A stretch of 64,000 nucleotides of DNA from Rubrivivax sp. (GCA_027484825.1 JAIXSE010000029.1:1-64000), one strand, 5' to 3'; counted from the first letter of the stretch, positions 53,061 to 62,631 are shown. Notes: generated from the sequence alone by a model not told the origin. Translations and numbers: made by a program.

Positions 53061-55352
53061 ATGAGCTACGCACGCTCCGTCCACTTTGCCCACTCCTCCA
53101 TTTCTGCGGCGATCCTTCTCGCCTGCATCAGCGCCCGCGCCGAAGACACCCAGTCCACCGTCGCACCCCCTACCCCATCCCCTGCTCCAGCCGCTGCTCC
53201 CACCGCTCCCTCCACCACCACCCCCACGCCGGACCGTCTCGACGCCGTTCAAGTACGCGGCGCACGCGACCGCCTGTCCCTCGACCAGCCCAGCGGCACG
53301 GCAAGCCGCATGAACCTCAGCGTCCGTGAGACCCCCGCCACCGTGCAGACGCTCACGCAGGAAGAGATCCAGTTCAAGGGCCTGCGCACCGCCCGCGAGG
53401 CCTTCGCCGAAATTCCCGGCGCCATCGCCGGCAACGTGCCGGGCAATCCCGCCGTGGTCATGATGCGGGGCTTCTCGGGCAGCGCGGTGTCCATCCTGCA
53501 GGACGGCGTGCGGGTCTCGACCTCCACCGTGGTTCAGCGCGACACCAACACCTGGCACTTCGACCGCATCGAGGTCATCAAGGGCCCGGCTTCGGTGCTG
53601 TTCGGGGAAGGCGCACTGGCGGGCGCCATCAACAAGGTCACCCGCAAGCCCGACCTGGAGGGCAACCACTTCGACGCCCTGGCCAGCTACGGCAGCTTCA
53701 ACACCAGTACGCTGGCCGCAGGCGCCAACCTGCAGTTCTCCAGCACCGCGGCGCTTCGCATCGATGCCAGCCAGTTGCAGTCCGACAGCCTCTACGACGT
53801 GGACAACAACAAGACCCGCTCCCGCGGCCTGACCACCAGCCTGCTGGTCAAGCCCACCGCGGACCTGTCCGTTCTGCTGGCGGTGGACCATTTCGCCGAC
53901 CGCTACGACGGCACCTACCAGGGACTGCCGCTGGTGCAAGCCGCGGTGGCCAAGGATCCCAGCCGCATCGTGCGAAGCGCCAACGGCCTCATCGTGGACA
54001 AGGCGCTCAGGCACAAGAACTACAACCCGAATGGCGCCTACTCGGATGCCGAGGAGACGACGCTGCGCTCGCGCATCGACTGGAGGCTGAAGGACGGCTG
54101 GTCCTGGGGCACGGACCTCACCGGCTACACCGCCAACCGGGCGTTCGTGCTCAGCGACACCCAGACCTTTGTCGCTCCCTCCGCGGGGTTTCCGAATGGC
54201 AGCTTCGCGCGCACGGTGCAGCGCTTCTATCACGACCACCAGTTCTGGAACGTGCGCTCGGCACTGAGCAACGACTCGGTGATCGGCGGGCTGCGCAACC
54301 GCATGACGGCGGGCCTGGAGTTCAACCATACCGATCTGTCCAGCCTGCGTCAGAGCTCCGCCGCCTCGGCGCTGTCGGCGGTCGATCCGTATCAACCGGT
54401 GGTGGGCGACTTCCCGACCCAGAACAGCGCGTACACGGCCGGCAATGTCAACTTCGATTCCACGCTGACCGGGCGGTCCGTGTTCCTGGAGGACGCACTC
54501 AACATCAGCACACGCTGGTTGCTGGTCGCAGGGCTGCGCTATGACGACATGGCCCTCAAGCGCAAGGTCACCAACTTCAATGCCAAGCCCAACACGGCGC
54601 AGACTGCTGAGCCTCGCTACCACCCGCTCTCCTGGCGGCTGGGCAGCACCTTCGACGTCACTCCCGGCACAACGCTGTATGCGCAGCTCACCTCCGCTGC
54701 CGTCCCGGTGTCGTCCATGCTGCTGCAGTCCATCGTCAACGCCAGCTTCAAGCTGACCAAAGGGCGATCCGCGGAAGTCGGCTTCAAGTCGGTCGTGCTC
54801 GACCGGCGCTTGAGTCTGACCGGCTCTCTCTACGAGATCCGCCAGGACGACATCCTGACGCGCGACCCCGCCAACCCTTCGCTGACGGTCCAGGGCGGCA
54901 GGCAGTCCTCGCGCGGGGTGGAGCTCAACGCCGCCATGACGGTGACGCCGGCATGGACCCTGGGGGCCGGGCTGGGCTATGTCGACGCTCAATACGATCA
55001 ACTGATCGAGGCCGGCGGCGCGGTGCGCACCGGCAATCGACCGATCAACACGCCCACCACCACCGCCACCGCGTCCCTGTCCTACCTCGTTCCGGGCCTG
55101 CCCCTGACGCTCAGCGGCTTCGTCCGGCACGCATCGGGCTTCTTCACCGACACGGCCAACAGCATTCACGTGGACGGCCACACCACGCTGGACGCATCGG
55201 CCGCCTGGGCGCTGTCCAAGGGCACGACCTTGACGCTGCGCGGACGCAACCTCACCAATGCGTTCTACGGCGAATACTCCAGCTACCCGAGCACCAACGT
55301 CTACATCGGCGCCCCGCGCAGCGTCGAGGTGTCGTTGGTGACGCGCTTCTGA
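53061..55352 (+). CDS. TonB-dependent siderophore-type receptor
   Basis: A 763-residue outer-membrane receptor. A signal peptide (ISAAILLACISARAE) and a Pro/Thr-rich linker precede the TonB-box region and the plug (VRETPATVQTLTQEEIQFKG, VMMRGFSGSAVSILQDGVRV, VIKGPASVLFGEGALAG). A 22-strand barrel follows, ending in the usual C-terminal phenylalanine (EVSLVTRF). It lies between DUF2946 and a PepSY reductase-like gene whose start is 2 bases after its stop, so the three act together in metal uptake. The ligand, ferric siderophore or other metal chelate, is not determined. Confidence 0.93.
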   Translation: MSYARSVHFAHSSISAAILLACISARAEDTQSTVAPPTPSPAPAAAPTAPSTTTPTPDRLDAVQVRGARDRLSLDQPSGTASRMNLSVRETPATVQTLTQEEIQFKGLRTAREAFAEIPGAIAGNVPGNPAVVMMRGFSGSAVSILQDGVRVSTSTVVQRDTNTWHFDRIEVIKGPASVLFGEGALAGAINKVTRKPDLEGNHFDALASYGSFNTSTLAAGANLQFSSTAALRIDASQLQSDSLYDVDNNKTRSRGLTTSLLVKPTADLSVLLAVDHFADRYDGTYQGLPLVQAAVAKDPSRIVRSANGLIVDKALRHKNYNPNGAYSDAEETTLRSRIDWRLKDGWSWGTDLTGYTANRAFVLSDTQTFVAPSAGFPNGSFARTVQRFYHDHQFWNVRSALSNDSVIGGLRNRMTAGLEFNHTDLSSLRQSSAASALSAVDPYQPVVGDFPTQNSAYTAGNVNFDSTLTGRSVFLEDALNISTRWLLVAGLRYDDMALKRKVTNFNAKPNTAQTAEPRYHPLSWRLGSTFDVTPGTTLYAQLTSAAVPVSSMLLQSIVNASFKLTKGRSAEVGFKSVVLDRRLSLTGSLYEIRQDDILTRDPANPSLTVQGGRQSSRGVELNAAMTVTPAWTLGAGLGYVDAQYDQLIEAGGAVRTGNRPINTPTTTATASLSYLVPGLPLTLSGFVRHASGFFTDTANSIHVDGHTTLDASAAWALSKGTTLTLRGRNLTNAFYGEYSSYPSTNVYIGAPRSVEVSLVTRF

Positions 55353-55354
55353 GC

Positions 55355-56527
55355 ATGCAGCCGCTTCGTCAACTCATGCGCCAGCTGCACCTGTGGCTGG
55401 GGCTGTCCATCGGGGCGCTGTTTGCGCTGTTGGGGCTGACCGGGTCAGCGCTGGTGTTTTACGAAGACATCGATGCGTGGCTGCATCCGCAGATCCGCGT
55501 CGCTACTGCGGAGCCGGCGCCGGGTTGGGAGTCCAAGGTCTGGGATCAGGCCCTGGCCACCGTGCGTCAGCGCTGGCCGGAGCGCACAGGGTCTTGGCGG
55601 TTTGAGGTCAAGCCGCAGCCTGGCGCCCTGGCGGCGCGCTATCAGCCGCCCGATGCCGGGCACCATGGCCGCCGGGTCATGGTGTGGCTGTCGCCGGATG
55701 GGCGGGAGGTGCTGCGGGAGGCCGAGTGGGGCCGCTATCTGATGACGTGGCTGTACGACCTGCACATGGCGCTGCTGGCCGAGGACACGGGCCGCGCGGT
55801 CGTGGGCTGGTCCGGGCTTGCGATGGTGCTGCTGCTGGTCTCTGGCCTGTGGGCCTGGTGGCCGAAGAACGGATGGCGTCTGAGCAGTTGGCGCAAGGCC
55901 CTGCACTTCAAGCCCGATGCGGTCCCCACCCGGCGCCTGCGCGATATCCACAAGCTCGTGGGACTGGTGGGCTGGCCCCTGCTGGGCATGCTGGCGGTCA
56001 CCGGCGTCATGCTGGCGTTGCCGACGCAGTCGAATGCCGTCCTGGCGGTGACGCTGGGGCCGGTGAGCAAGCTGCCCCCGGCCCGTTCAGCGTCCGGGGC
56101 GGGGACGCCGATCTCCATCGCCCAGGCGCTGGCGGCAGCCCGGCAGGCATTGCCACGGTCCGAGTTGGTGTGGGTTGAAGCCCCGGGGCGCGCAGATGGC
56201 ACCTACATGGCGCGCGTGCGGCAGCCGAGTGACCCCAGCGCACGTTTTCCGCACAGCTACGTGTTTGTCGATCAGTACAGCGGTGAAGTGGTTGCGCTGC
56301 AGGACCGCGAACGCTTCGGTGCATCGAACACCGTCAACAACTGGCTGCATCCGCTGCACGATGCATCCGTGGGAGGCCTGTGGCTGCGCATTCCGGTGGC
56401 GCTGGTGGGCCTGTTGCCGCTGGTGCTGTTCGTGACAGGTGTGATGCGCTGGTGGCGGCTGAGACATCGCCTCGAGCGTGAGGCCTTGCCCGCTCGCCAA
56501 GCGACGGAGCACGCCGCGACACATTGA
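55355..56527 (+). CDS. PepSY-associated membrane protein (ferric reductase-like)
   Basis: A 390-residue inner-membrane protein of the PepSY_TM family. Helices lie at about residues 14-34 (LHLWLGLSIGALFALLGLTG), 147-167, 195-215 and 350-370, with periplasmic PepSY domains between them. Conserved histidines (LHLWLG, YDLHMALL, DIHKLVGL, WLHPLHDAS) fit haem-binding sites used to reduce ferric iron. It is coupled to the TonB receptor gene upstream. The ATG at 55355 is directly after the receptor stop. Confidence 0.88.
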   Translation: MQPLRQLMRQLHLWLGLSIGALFALLGLTGSALVFYEDIDAWLHPQIRVATAEPAPGWESKVWDQALATVRQRWPERTGSWRFEVKPQPGALAARYQPPDAGHHGRRVMVWLSPDGREVLREAEWGRYLMTWLYDLHMALLAEDTGRAVVGWSGLAMVLLLVSGLWAWWPKNGWRLSSWRKALHFKPDAVPTRRLRDIHKLVGLVGWPLLGMLAVTGVMLALPTQSNAVLAVTLGPVSKLPPARSASGAGTPISIAQALAAARQALPRSELVWVEAPGRADGTYMARVRQPSDPSARFPHSYVFVDQYSGEVVALQDRERFGASNTVNNWLHPLHDASVGGLWLRIPVALVGLLPLVLFVTGVMRWWRLRHRLEREALPARQATEHAATH

Positions 56528-56581
56528 GGGGCGGCCCAGCGGATTCAGGCCCAGGGCGATGGGAGCGTGGAGCGTTTGACG

Positions 56582-57259
56582 TTAACCGGCCAAGTGGCGC
56601 TCAATGAGCGGCGCCACTTCAGCCGCCTTGTCTTGGCAGAATGTGTGGGAACCGCCAGCCACAGCGTGAAGCGTCGCTCGTGGCAGCAACTGGGTGAGCC
56701 ACTGCCCGGCACTGACGGGGCTGATCGGATCCTGATCGCCGGACAGCACCAGGATGGGCATCGTCAGCTGAGGCAGATCCGGGGTCAGGTCTCCGTCATA
56801 GGCGGCGAAGAGGTGCGATGGATCGTCTAGCCGAAGGTCCTCCCGGGGCGGCCTCCAATCGCGCGCGCCGTGGCGCACGAGGTCAATGCCGCCGGACAAG
56901 CCGGCGAGCACCAAGTGGGTGACGAACGGGGACGTGGCCAGTGCCGCCCGAATGGCAACAACGCCGCCCATCGATTGCGCCACCAGGGCCGTGGGCCTGT
57001 CGATGCGCGCCGCCACGCGGATCACGAGATCTTCCAGCGACTTCACCGAGGGATCCGGCGGCGTCTGGCCGAAACCCGGCCATCCCAAGATGTGCTTGGG
57101 CACGGACAGGCCGTCCAGCCGCTCAACGACGGGTTTCCAGAAGTCCACATTGCCCGAGGCGCCGGGAAGAAACAGGAGTTGCTGAGGGGATGACACGGTG
57201 GGGGTGCAAGGGATGGAGCCGAAGAATGGATCGTGTGCAGCAGGGCTCATCCACTGCAA
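56582..57259 (-). CDS. Alpha/beta-hydrolase
   Basis: A 225-residue soluble hydrolase. The oxyanion motif FLPGASGNVDFW, nucleophile elbow ALVAQSMGGVVAI, acid residue in SGDQDPISP and histidine in GGSHTFCQDK are in order. No signal peptide is seen. It is convergent with the PepSY gene and lies at the edge of the degraded island. The first 15-25 residues are uncertain because MQWM offers two starts. The substrate is unknown. Confidence 0.82.
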   Translation of the reverse strand: MQWMSPAAHDPFFGSIPCTPTVSSPQQLLFLPGASGNVDFWKPVVERLDGLSVPKHILGWPGFGQTPPDPSVKSLEDLVIRVAARIDRPTALVAQSMGGVVAIRAALATSPFVTHLVLAGLSGGIDLVRHGARDWRPPREDLRLDDPSHLFAAYDGDLTPDLPQLTMPILVLSGDQDPISPVSAGQWLTQLLPRATLHAVAGGSHTFCQDKAAEVAPLIERHLAG

Positions 57260-57752
57260 TTGAGGCGTTCACAGGCGGACATCTTGCCATTTCGGCACAC
57301 TCCACCCGCAAATCTTCAAACGAGTCGATGAAGAACCTCACGCGATCCATTGCGTGTTGGTCGTGAAGAAGGAAGTCGAGCGTCGGCTACAGGCTGACTG
57401 CTGCCGTTCGATTCCAGCTGTTGTATGTCAGCTGCGGCACCAAACTGACCTTCAACTCAGCGCGGGTTGGTCGTCTGCTTAACTCAGGAATCGGCTCTTC
57501 GTCCTCTTTCCTGATTACGAGCCGACTGGCAAGGTCGGGGACCGCGAGCTTGGTGACTTCTTCTTGACGCGTCGGGATGTCGTGCCTGACCCTCGCCCGC
57601 CAGTCGGAATCGCACGCTGCCTTGCCACATGGCAGCCATCACGACGCGATTGGAGGTTGAATGAGTTGCCGACACTGCCGGTTGAGCCATCCCTGATCAA
57701 CAGACTGTTAGGCTGTAGGTCCTCAAAACGTCCAGAAGAGGACCATCATCCT
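57260..57752. other. Gap at the left edge of the accessory island
   Basis: Roughly 490 bases with no intact gene. A minus-strand open stretch at 57387-57627 has a protein-like translation (PTRQEEVTKLAVPDLASRL, IPELSRRPTRAELKVSL) but no start codon in frame, and is listed separately as a possible remnant. Nothing else was recognised. Confidence 0.5.
57387..57627 (-). pseudogene. Possible C-terminal remnant of an unknown gene
   Basis: An open stretch of about 80 codons that ends in TAG and is closed upstream by TGA, with no usable start codon. The translation has normal amino-acid composition, including VPDLASRLVIRKEDEEPIPE and LVPQLTYNSWNRTAAVSL, unlike the arginine-rich shadows in other frames. 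It lies at the left border of the degraded island and could be the tail of a deleted gene. No family is recognised. Confidence 0.25.
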
Positions 57753-59345
57753 ATGAAGATCCGCGAAATCCGCCTGAAGAACTTCAAGCGCTTCACCGAC
57801 GCGACGATTGGCGACATTCCGACTGAGTCGCGCATCGTCTAGGTCGTCGGACCAAACGGATGCGGAAAGTCGTCGCTGATTGACGCTGTGAACACGTGGT
57901 ATCGGATTCGCTGGGCCAGGATGGGGGGGTGGGATGAAAGCTACCACCGCAAACAGGTTGCAGGGGCAATGGGGGGGTGGGATCAAGCTGTGCAAGTGAC
58001 ATTTCACGATCCGCAGCCACAGACGGATGAACAGCGCAGTAAGGCGGTATACGTGCGGACCGCTTACCGAAATGATCCTGAGTTCCAACTAGATCACTTG
58101 TCACGCGTGGGACCGGCGGTACTAGAGAGCAGGTTCTCTCGCATGATTGACAACGATCAAGCAGTCAGCTCCAACTACCGCCGACTGGTTTCCGAAGGAT
58201 TTGAGTACGCATATGAGAAGGGAGAACCCGGCGAGACGCTTGCAGAATTTCGCGAGCGCTCGATAGGTAGCATTCGAGACGCAATGCAGCGTCTATTTCC
58301 CGGCCTCGTTCTCAATAGCTTGGGCAATCCGCTCACCAGTGGCACGTTTCGCTTTGACAAGGGGGACAGCCATGGGTTTCTTTACAAGAATCTGTCTGGT
58401 GGCGAGAAGTCCGCGTTCGACCTGTTGCTTGACGTACTCGTCAAACGTCGCGAGTTCGATGACACGGTGTTCTTCATAGATGAGCCTGAGGCGCACATTT
58501 CCACGGCACTGCAGGCTGCCCTCTTACAGGAATTGTATGACGCGGTTCCTGAGCACTCACAGCTGTGGATTGCGACGCACTCAATTGGGATGATGCGAAA
58601 GGCGCGTGACTTGGGCCGCAGAAATCCTGGAACGGTTGTGTTTCTAGATTTTGACGGATTGAACTTTGACGTGCCTGTGCGTGTTCAGCCCGCCCAACCA
58701 GATCGTCCCTTCTGGAAGCGCGCAATGCAGATAGCGCTCGACGACATAGCGGGATATGTCGCTCCTGAGCGCGTTGTGCTGTGTGAAGGGGGCACAGTTG
58801 CTGGTGGGTCGGATTTCGACGCGTCCTGCTACAACATGATCTTCTCGGCTGAGCATCCTGATGTTCTCTTCTTGGGTGCGGGGAGTGCAGACGACGTTCA
58901 GAACGATCCCCGCGCAGTGGCACAGCTGCTGCGTGTATTGGCGCCAAACGCCGGTCTCGTTCGGCTGATCGATCGAGACGACAGAAGGGACGATGAGATC
59001 GAAGGGTTACAACGACGGGGCGTACGCGTCCTAACGCTACGAAATATCGAGTCGTATTTGCTGCACGACGAAGTACTGGACGCGGTGTGTTGTTCACTAG
59101 GTGATGGAAGTAAAGCTGGAGATCTTCTTGCGGAGAAGCAAAGGGCACTTGAATCGAGCGTAGCGGCAGGGGGGCCATCCGACGATTTGAAACGTGTTGC
59201 AGGCGACTTGTACAACGCATGCAAGCGCTTGTTCCCGGGCACGAAACTGGGAGCCGACAAGCGAGCCTTCATGAATGGAATCTGCGCACCGCAAATCAAG
59301 CCAGGCATGCCTGTCTACGATCTCCTCCGCCGGGACGTGTTCTAG
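57753..59345 (+). pseudogene. AAA15-TOPRIM (OLD/PARIS-like) ATPase broken by an amber codon
   Basis: The gene starts MKIREIRLKNFKRFTDATIG, a typical SMC/OLD-like N-terminus, and reaches a TAG at 57840-57842. The same frame then continues without interruption for 500 codons, beginning VVGPNGCGKSSLIDAVN (Walker A). Later come the ABC signature LSGGEKSAFDLLL, Walker B TVFFIDEPEAHIS, H-loop IATHSIGMM, and a TOPRIM/DUF4435-like half (VVLCEGGTVAGGSDFD, RLIDRDDRRDDEIEG, TLRNIESYLL). ATPase plus TOPRIM is the layout of OLD nucleases and of the AriA/AriB proteins of PARIS anti-phage systems. Unless the amber codon is read through, the product is dead. Restart at the next ATG (57888) would lack Walker A. 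Confidence 0.8.
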
Positions 59346-59524
59346 AGTACTGAATCGACGCATCAAGCCCAACTACCCCAAGTGGCAAGCCCGAGGCCGC
59401 CACAAGTAGTCTGCCGTGAACGTCGCGTCATGGCCGGGGACTACCTGTTTGGCCGTGCGCCACATAGCTGTCGTTGAAGGCGGTCATCCGGCGGCATTGC
59501 CCAGGGTGACCGCCAGCGACAAAG

Positions 59525-59828
59525 TCAGATCTCCGTCTGCTCAGAGATCTCGAGGGCATCATCGACCTCAATGCCGAGGTATCACCGCCGACTCGAGCTT
59601 CGAGTGCCCAAGCAGCAGTTGCGCGGCGCGCAGGTTCTTCGTGCATCGGTAGATCAGCGTCGCTCTGGTCCTACGCATCGAGTGCGTCCCGTACTCGGCG
59701 CGATCGAGGTCAAGCTCGTCGACCCAGTGCCCGAGGATTCGGGCGTACTGTCGGGTTCCCAGATGCGGAGAGCCGTGCAGCCGGCTGGGGAACAGGAAGT
59801 CCCCTGGCTTCATCTTCCACCTTAACAG
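59525..59828 (-). pseudogene. Tyrosine recombinase (phage-type integrase) C-terminal fragment, frameshifted
   Basis: The minus strand encodes the catalytic end of a tyrosine integrase: PGDFLFPSRLHGSPHLGTRQ, the HxxR box in YGTHSMRRTRATLIYR, and LLLGHSKLESAV. A frameshift of about two missing bases near 59583 then interrupts it. In another frame the family ending with the catalytic tyrosine follows (YLGIEVDDALEISEQ) and stops at 59525. The N-terminal part is missing; at 59828 the sequence runs into a transposase fragment. It shows that a mobile element once inserted here. Confidence 0.8.
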
Positions 59829-59829
59829 G

Positions 59830-60530
59830 GTGTCTTTGAAACCAGCAGCAGCCCAGATCTTCCTGCGCCGCCAAGGCTTCGAGCTGGGTTGGTCGCGCAC
59901 GCACCGGCTGTGGCGTCAGGCGGGGCTGCTGCTGCCCAAGAAGCGGCCACGCAGGCGAATCGCCACAGGCAGGCCCCGGGCCTTCACGCCCTTCAAGGCG
60001 AACACGGTCTGGGCCTGCGACTTCGTCTTCGACACCACCGCCGAAGGCCAGCAGATCAAATGCCTGACGGTCATCGACGATTACACCCGCGAGTGTCTGG
60101 CCATCGACGTGGCTGGCTCGATTAGATCCAAGCGGGTGGTCGAGGTGCTGTCTAGACTGGTCAGCTTGCATGGGGCGCCGCTGTTCATGCGCTCGGACAA
60201 CGGCCCGGAATTCGTCAGTTACGCCATCCTGGAGTGGATCGCCCAGGCGGGCATTGCGACTGCGCTTAGCGACCCCGGCAAGCCTTGGCAGAACGGGGCC
60301 GACGAGAGCTTCAACGGCAAATTCCGCGAAGAATGCCTGTCGCTGGAATGGTTCAGATCACGCAAGGAGGCCTCCGTCATCATCGAAGCCTGGCGCCAAC
60401 ACTACAACGCCGTGCGCCCCCACAGCAGCTTGAACTACATGACCCCGCATGAGTTCAAGTTGCACAATCCCACTCACCCCAACGAGGCCGTCTTACAGGA
60501 ATAACTGGCTCGAAAAAGCCGAGCAGGTCA
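59830..60530 (+). mobile_element. Truncated IS3-family element with partial transposase
   Basis: Codons 59830-60504 encode the C-terminal two-thirds of an IS3-family OrfB transposase: the end of the HTH region (LGWSRTHRLWRQAGLLLPKK), then the DDE core with aspartates in VWACDFVFDTTAEG and MRSDNGPEFVS and the glutamate in NGADESFNGKFREECL, and the usual tail RPHSSLNYMTPHEFKL. The start of OrfB and all of OrfA are missing. The right end may be near GAGCAGGTCA at 60521-60530, as many IS3 ends resemble this. The left end is lost against the integrase fragment, so the element is immobile. Confidence 0.82.
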
Positions 60531-60746
60531 CTATGGAAAGTGAGGTGCGGTTGAAGAGAGACCCATTAAATACGGCAGGCCTCTTCTGCAGGAGCAGCTT
60601 GCTTGAAAACGATTTATAGGATGATGTTGGCGGGCTTTTCATTACCGGACGCCTAACTGGGCACTCGAGCCGGCGCTCATCGGCAAGCCGTCGTACACTG
60701 CGCAGCTTTAAACTTAGGCACTTCTTGACCGACTTCGAGATAAACG

Positions 60747-61439
60747 ATGACAAGCGCTCCTATTGATTGGCAGAGGTTCGATGCTGACAAGCCTGACCCC
60801 GGGGCACAAAAGAATATTGAGAAACTTCAACGCCATCTTCTAAATGAAGCCGGAATTGATGGATTAGATTTTCAGGCCGTGAAGAACTATGCCACGACCC
60901 AGGTGCGCCACTACGCACAAGGGGGAGCCAATATTTTGAACAAGGCGCTGATGATCCATACCTTCAGACCGAGCGAATTTGATTTAATCAAGGACAATGA
61001 CACGTCTCTTTCGGAGTTGCAGAAGTTCCTTAGTGAAAAGCTGTTCAGTTGGCAAGAAGGATCAAAAACAGTTCAGCGCGCCCTATATGAAAAGTTTAAG
61101 AAAGCCGGCAGCGTCCGAATGGCGGGAGGCCGAGAATACGTCGACCTAGACAACCTAATCACAGTGGAAAATAAAACCGTCGCGGTCGAGGTTGAGACCT
61201 CTATCAATCTTGATAACGGTTATTTCACTTTACGGCAGGCCGTTAGGAATAAGAAGGCAGACTACGGAGTCATGATAGTTCCATGGACTGCGGAAGGAAC
61301 AGGACGGGCAGATGAAGGGAAAGCGCTAGGAAGATTGGATAGAGAGTTTGATGGCGCAACTGATTTACGAGATGGCCCCATCTATCGAATTTCTGTCGTC
61401 CGCGCAATTGACATTTTTCGACTTCTTGTAGCAGTGTGA
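60747..61439 (+). CDS. Probable PD-(D/E)XK-type nuclease, orphan restriction enzyme-like
   Basis: A 230-residue protein. The centre contains LDNLITVENKTVAVEVETS followed by FTLRQAVRNKKADYGVMIVPW. An acidic strand, an E-x-E or E-V-E strand and a basic helix before a hydrophobic strand resemble the core of BglII/BstYI-type restriction enzymes. The N-terminal 110 residues are helical. No methyltransferase is adjacent, so if it is a restriction enzyme it is orphaned or has another role. Base composition is clearly more AT-rich than its neighbours, a sign of recent transfer. The function call is an inference from pattern only. Confidence 0.5.
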   Translation: MTSAPIDWQRFDADKPDPGAQKNIEKLQRHLLNEAGIDGLDFQAVKNYATTQVRHYAQGGANILNKALMIHTFRPSEFDLIKDNDTSLSELQKFLSEKLFSWQEGSKTVQRALYEKFKKAGSVRMAGGREYVDLDNLITVENKTVAVEVETSINLDNGYFTLRQAVRNKKADYGVMIVPWTAEGTGRADEGKALGRLDREFDGATDLRDGPIYRISVVRAIDIFRLLVAV

Positions 61440-61783
61440 AATGCTCAACCGCTCCTCCTCTCGCTGGCCTAACCCTGCGGTCCGGCCAACGCTGCGCGAG
61501 GAAGTCGCTCAGCTCCAGACCCCCACGTTGAACGACTGCTTTGGGGCTTTAGGTTCGGCGGGTCGAAAGACCGCAGCCGCTGCAAAGGCGTCACCCACAC
61601 TTTTTGCTCACCCCCGTTGCAGATCATCGCCCGGGCATAGACATTGACTGTCCAACTTCTGGGGGTCCATTCAGTTCTTGCTGGACACCATCGCCCGCGT
61701 CCGGCCGACGTTTCTCAAGAGGGGATCGCCGGACGCTTGCGCAGGTACCGGGCTGAGCGGCTGTGAACTGAGGCAGCGCATTG
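61440..61783. other. Right-hand spacer of the accessory island
   Basis: About 340 bases between the nuclease-like gene and the next minus-strand gene. Open frames here have arginine/proline-rich translations without protein character. No repeat, RNA or mobile-element end was recognised. Confidence 0.5.
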
Positions 61784-62593
61784 CTATCGCTCAAACGCCC
61801 AATTCAGCCCCAGCGTCCACCAGTCCTTGTGGGCGCTGCGCAGTGATTCAGCTCGGCTCAGATCCACGGACAGACGGTCGCTGAATGCATACCGCAATCC
61901 GGCCCGCCCCTGCGCTCCGCTTGCATCCCGCCACCATTCCACCAAGGTCTGCCAGTGCGCCGAAGGTTTCCATTCGACGGCCAGGCCCAAGCGCTCGACG
62001 TCTGCGGCATGAGGCCGCAGGTCCCGGCCCACATTCACATGCAGGTCCAGGTCTTCCCGCGGCGACCAGGTCACGGGCAATAGCAGCGTCTGTCCGCTGA
62101 AATGGGGTGAGGTGCTTTGCCAACCGGCGGACCAGACGAATCCCAGCGCCAGGCCAGGTTGTAGATCGGCCGCCCATTTGACTTGAGCGCCGCCGCTCCC
62201 GGTGGCGGAGGCAGGTCGAAGCGCAGAGCGCTCCAGGTTCAATCCCAGTTCCACGCCGGAGACTCGGCAAGCCGGCCCCACATGCTGCAACTCACGCCCT
62301 GACGCCTGCTCGCTCCAAAGCTCCACCTGGCACTGTCCGGCATCGAGGATTGAAGCGTCGTCCACTGCATGATGTCCCCCCGCCGCCCGGCTGCTGACGG
62401 GCCAGCAGAGACCAACCAAGGTGGCAAGGCAGGCGGTCAAGAGGCGGACATTCGACAAGAACGCCAGGAAAAGGCTCGGAGAGCTGCCTTTGGACCGGGC
62501 CAGCGAGCGGCCCAGCGAGCGGTCTGGTGCGCGGTCCAGGAGGTGGTGGGAAGAGCAGTCCGGGCGGGACCAGGTCAGCAGTGCGAAGTGCAT
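61784..62593 (-). CDS. Predicted outer-membrane beta-barrel-like protein
   Basis: Up to 269 residues. A hydrophobic signal at about residues 48-70 (LLTACLATLVGLCWPVSSRA) comes after an unusually long N-terminal stretch, so the true start is probably internal, possibly a TTG near codon 46. The mature protein begins with a metal-binding-like GGHHAVDDASI and continues as alternating strands (CQVELWSEQASG, LDLHVNVGRDLRP, WQTLVEWWRD, AGLRYAFSDRLSVDLS) ending WWTLGLNWAFER, with aromatic C-terminal strand typical of barrels. It follows two very small genes on the same strand. The substrate or role is unknown. Confidence 0.68.
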   Translation of the reverse strand: MHFALLTWSRPDCSSHHLLDRAPDRSLGRSLARSKGSSPSLFLAFLSNVRLLTACLATLVGLCWPVSSRAAGGHHAVDDASILDAGQCQVELWSEQASGRELQHVGPACRVSGVELGLNLERSALRPASATGSGGAQVKWAADLQPGLALGFVWSAGWQSTSPHFSGQTLLLPVTWSPREDLDLHVNVGRDLRPHAADVERLGLAVEWKPSAHWQTLVEWWRDASGAQGRAGLRYAFSDRLSVDLSRAESLRSAHKDWWTLGLNWAFER

Positions 62594-62631
62594 CGGGAAC
62601 TCCTGCGCAAGCGCAGCGTCCCCCGGACGCC

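Noticed and set aside
61441..61884. Small plus-strand frames right of the nuclease-like gene
   Set aside because: No ribosome-binding sites, low-complexity translations, and partial overlap with the minus-strand barrel gene.
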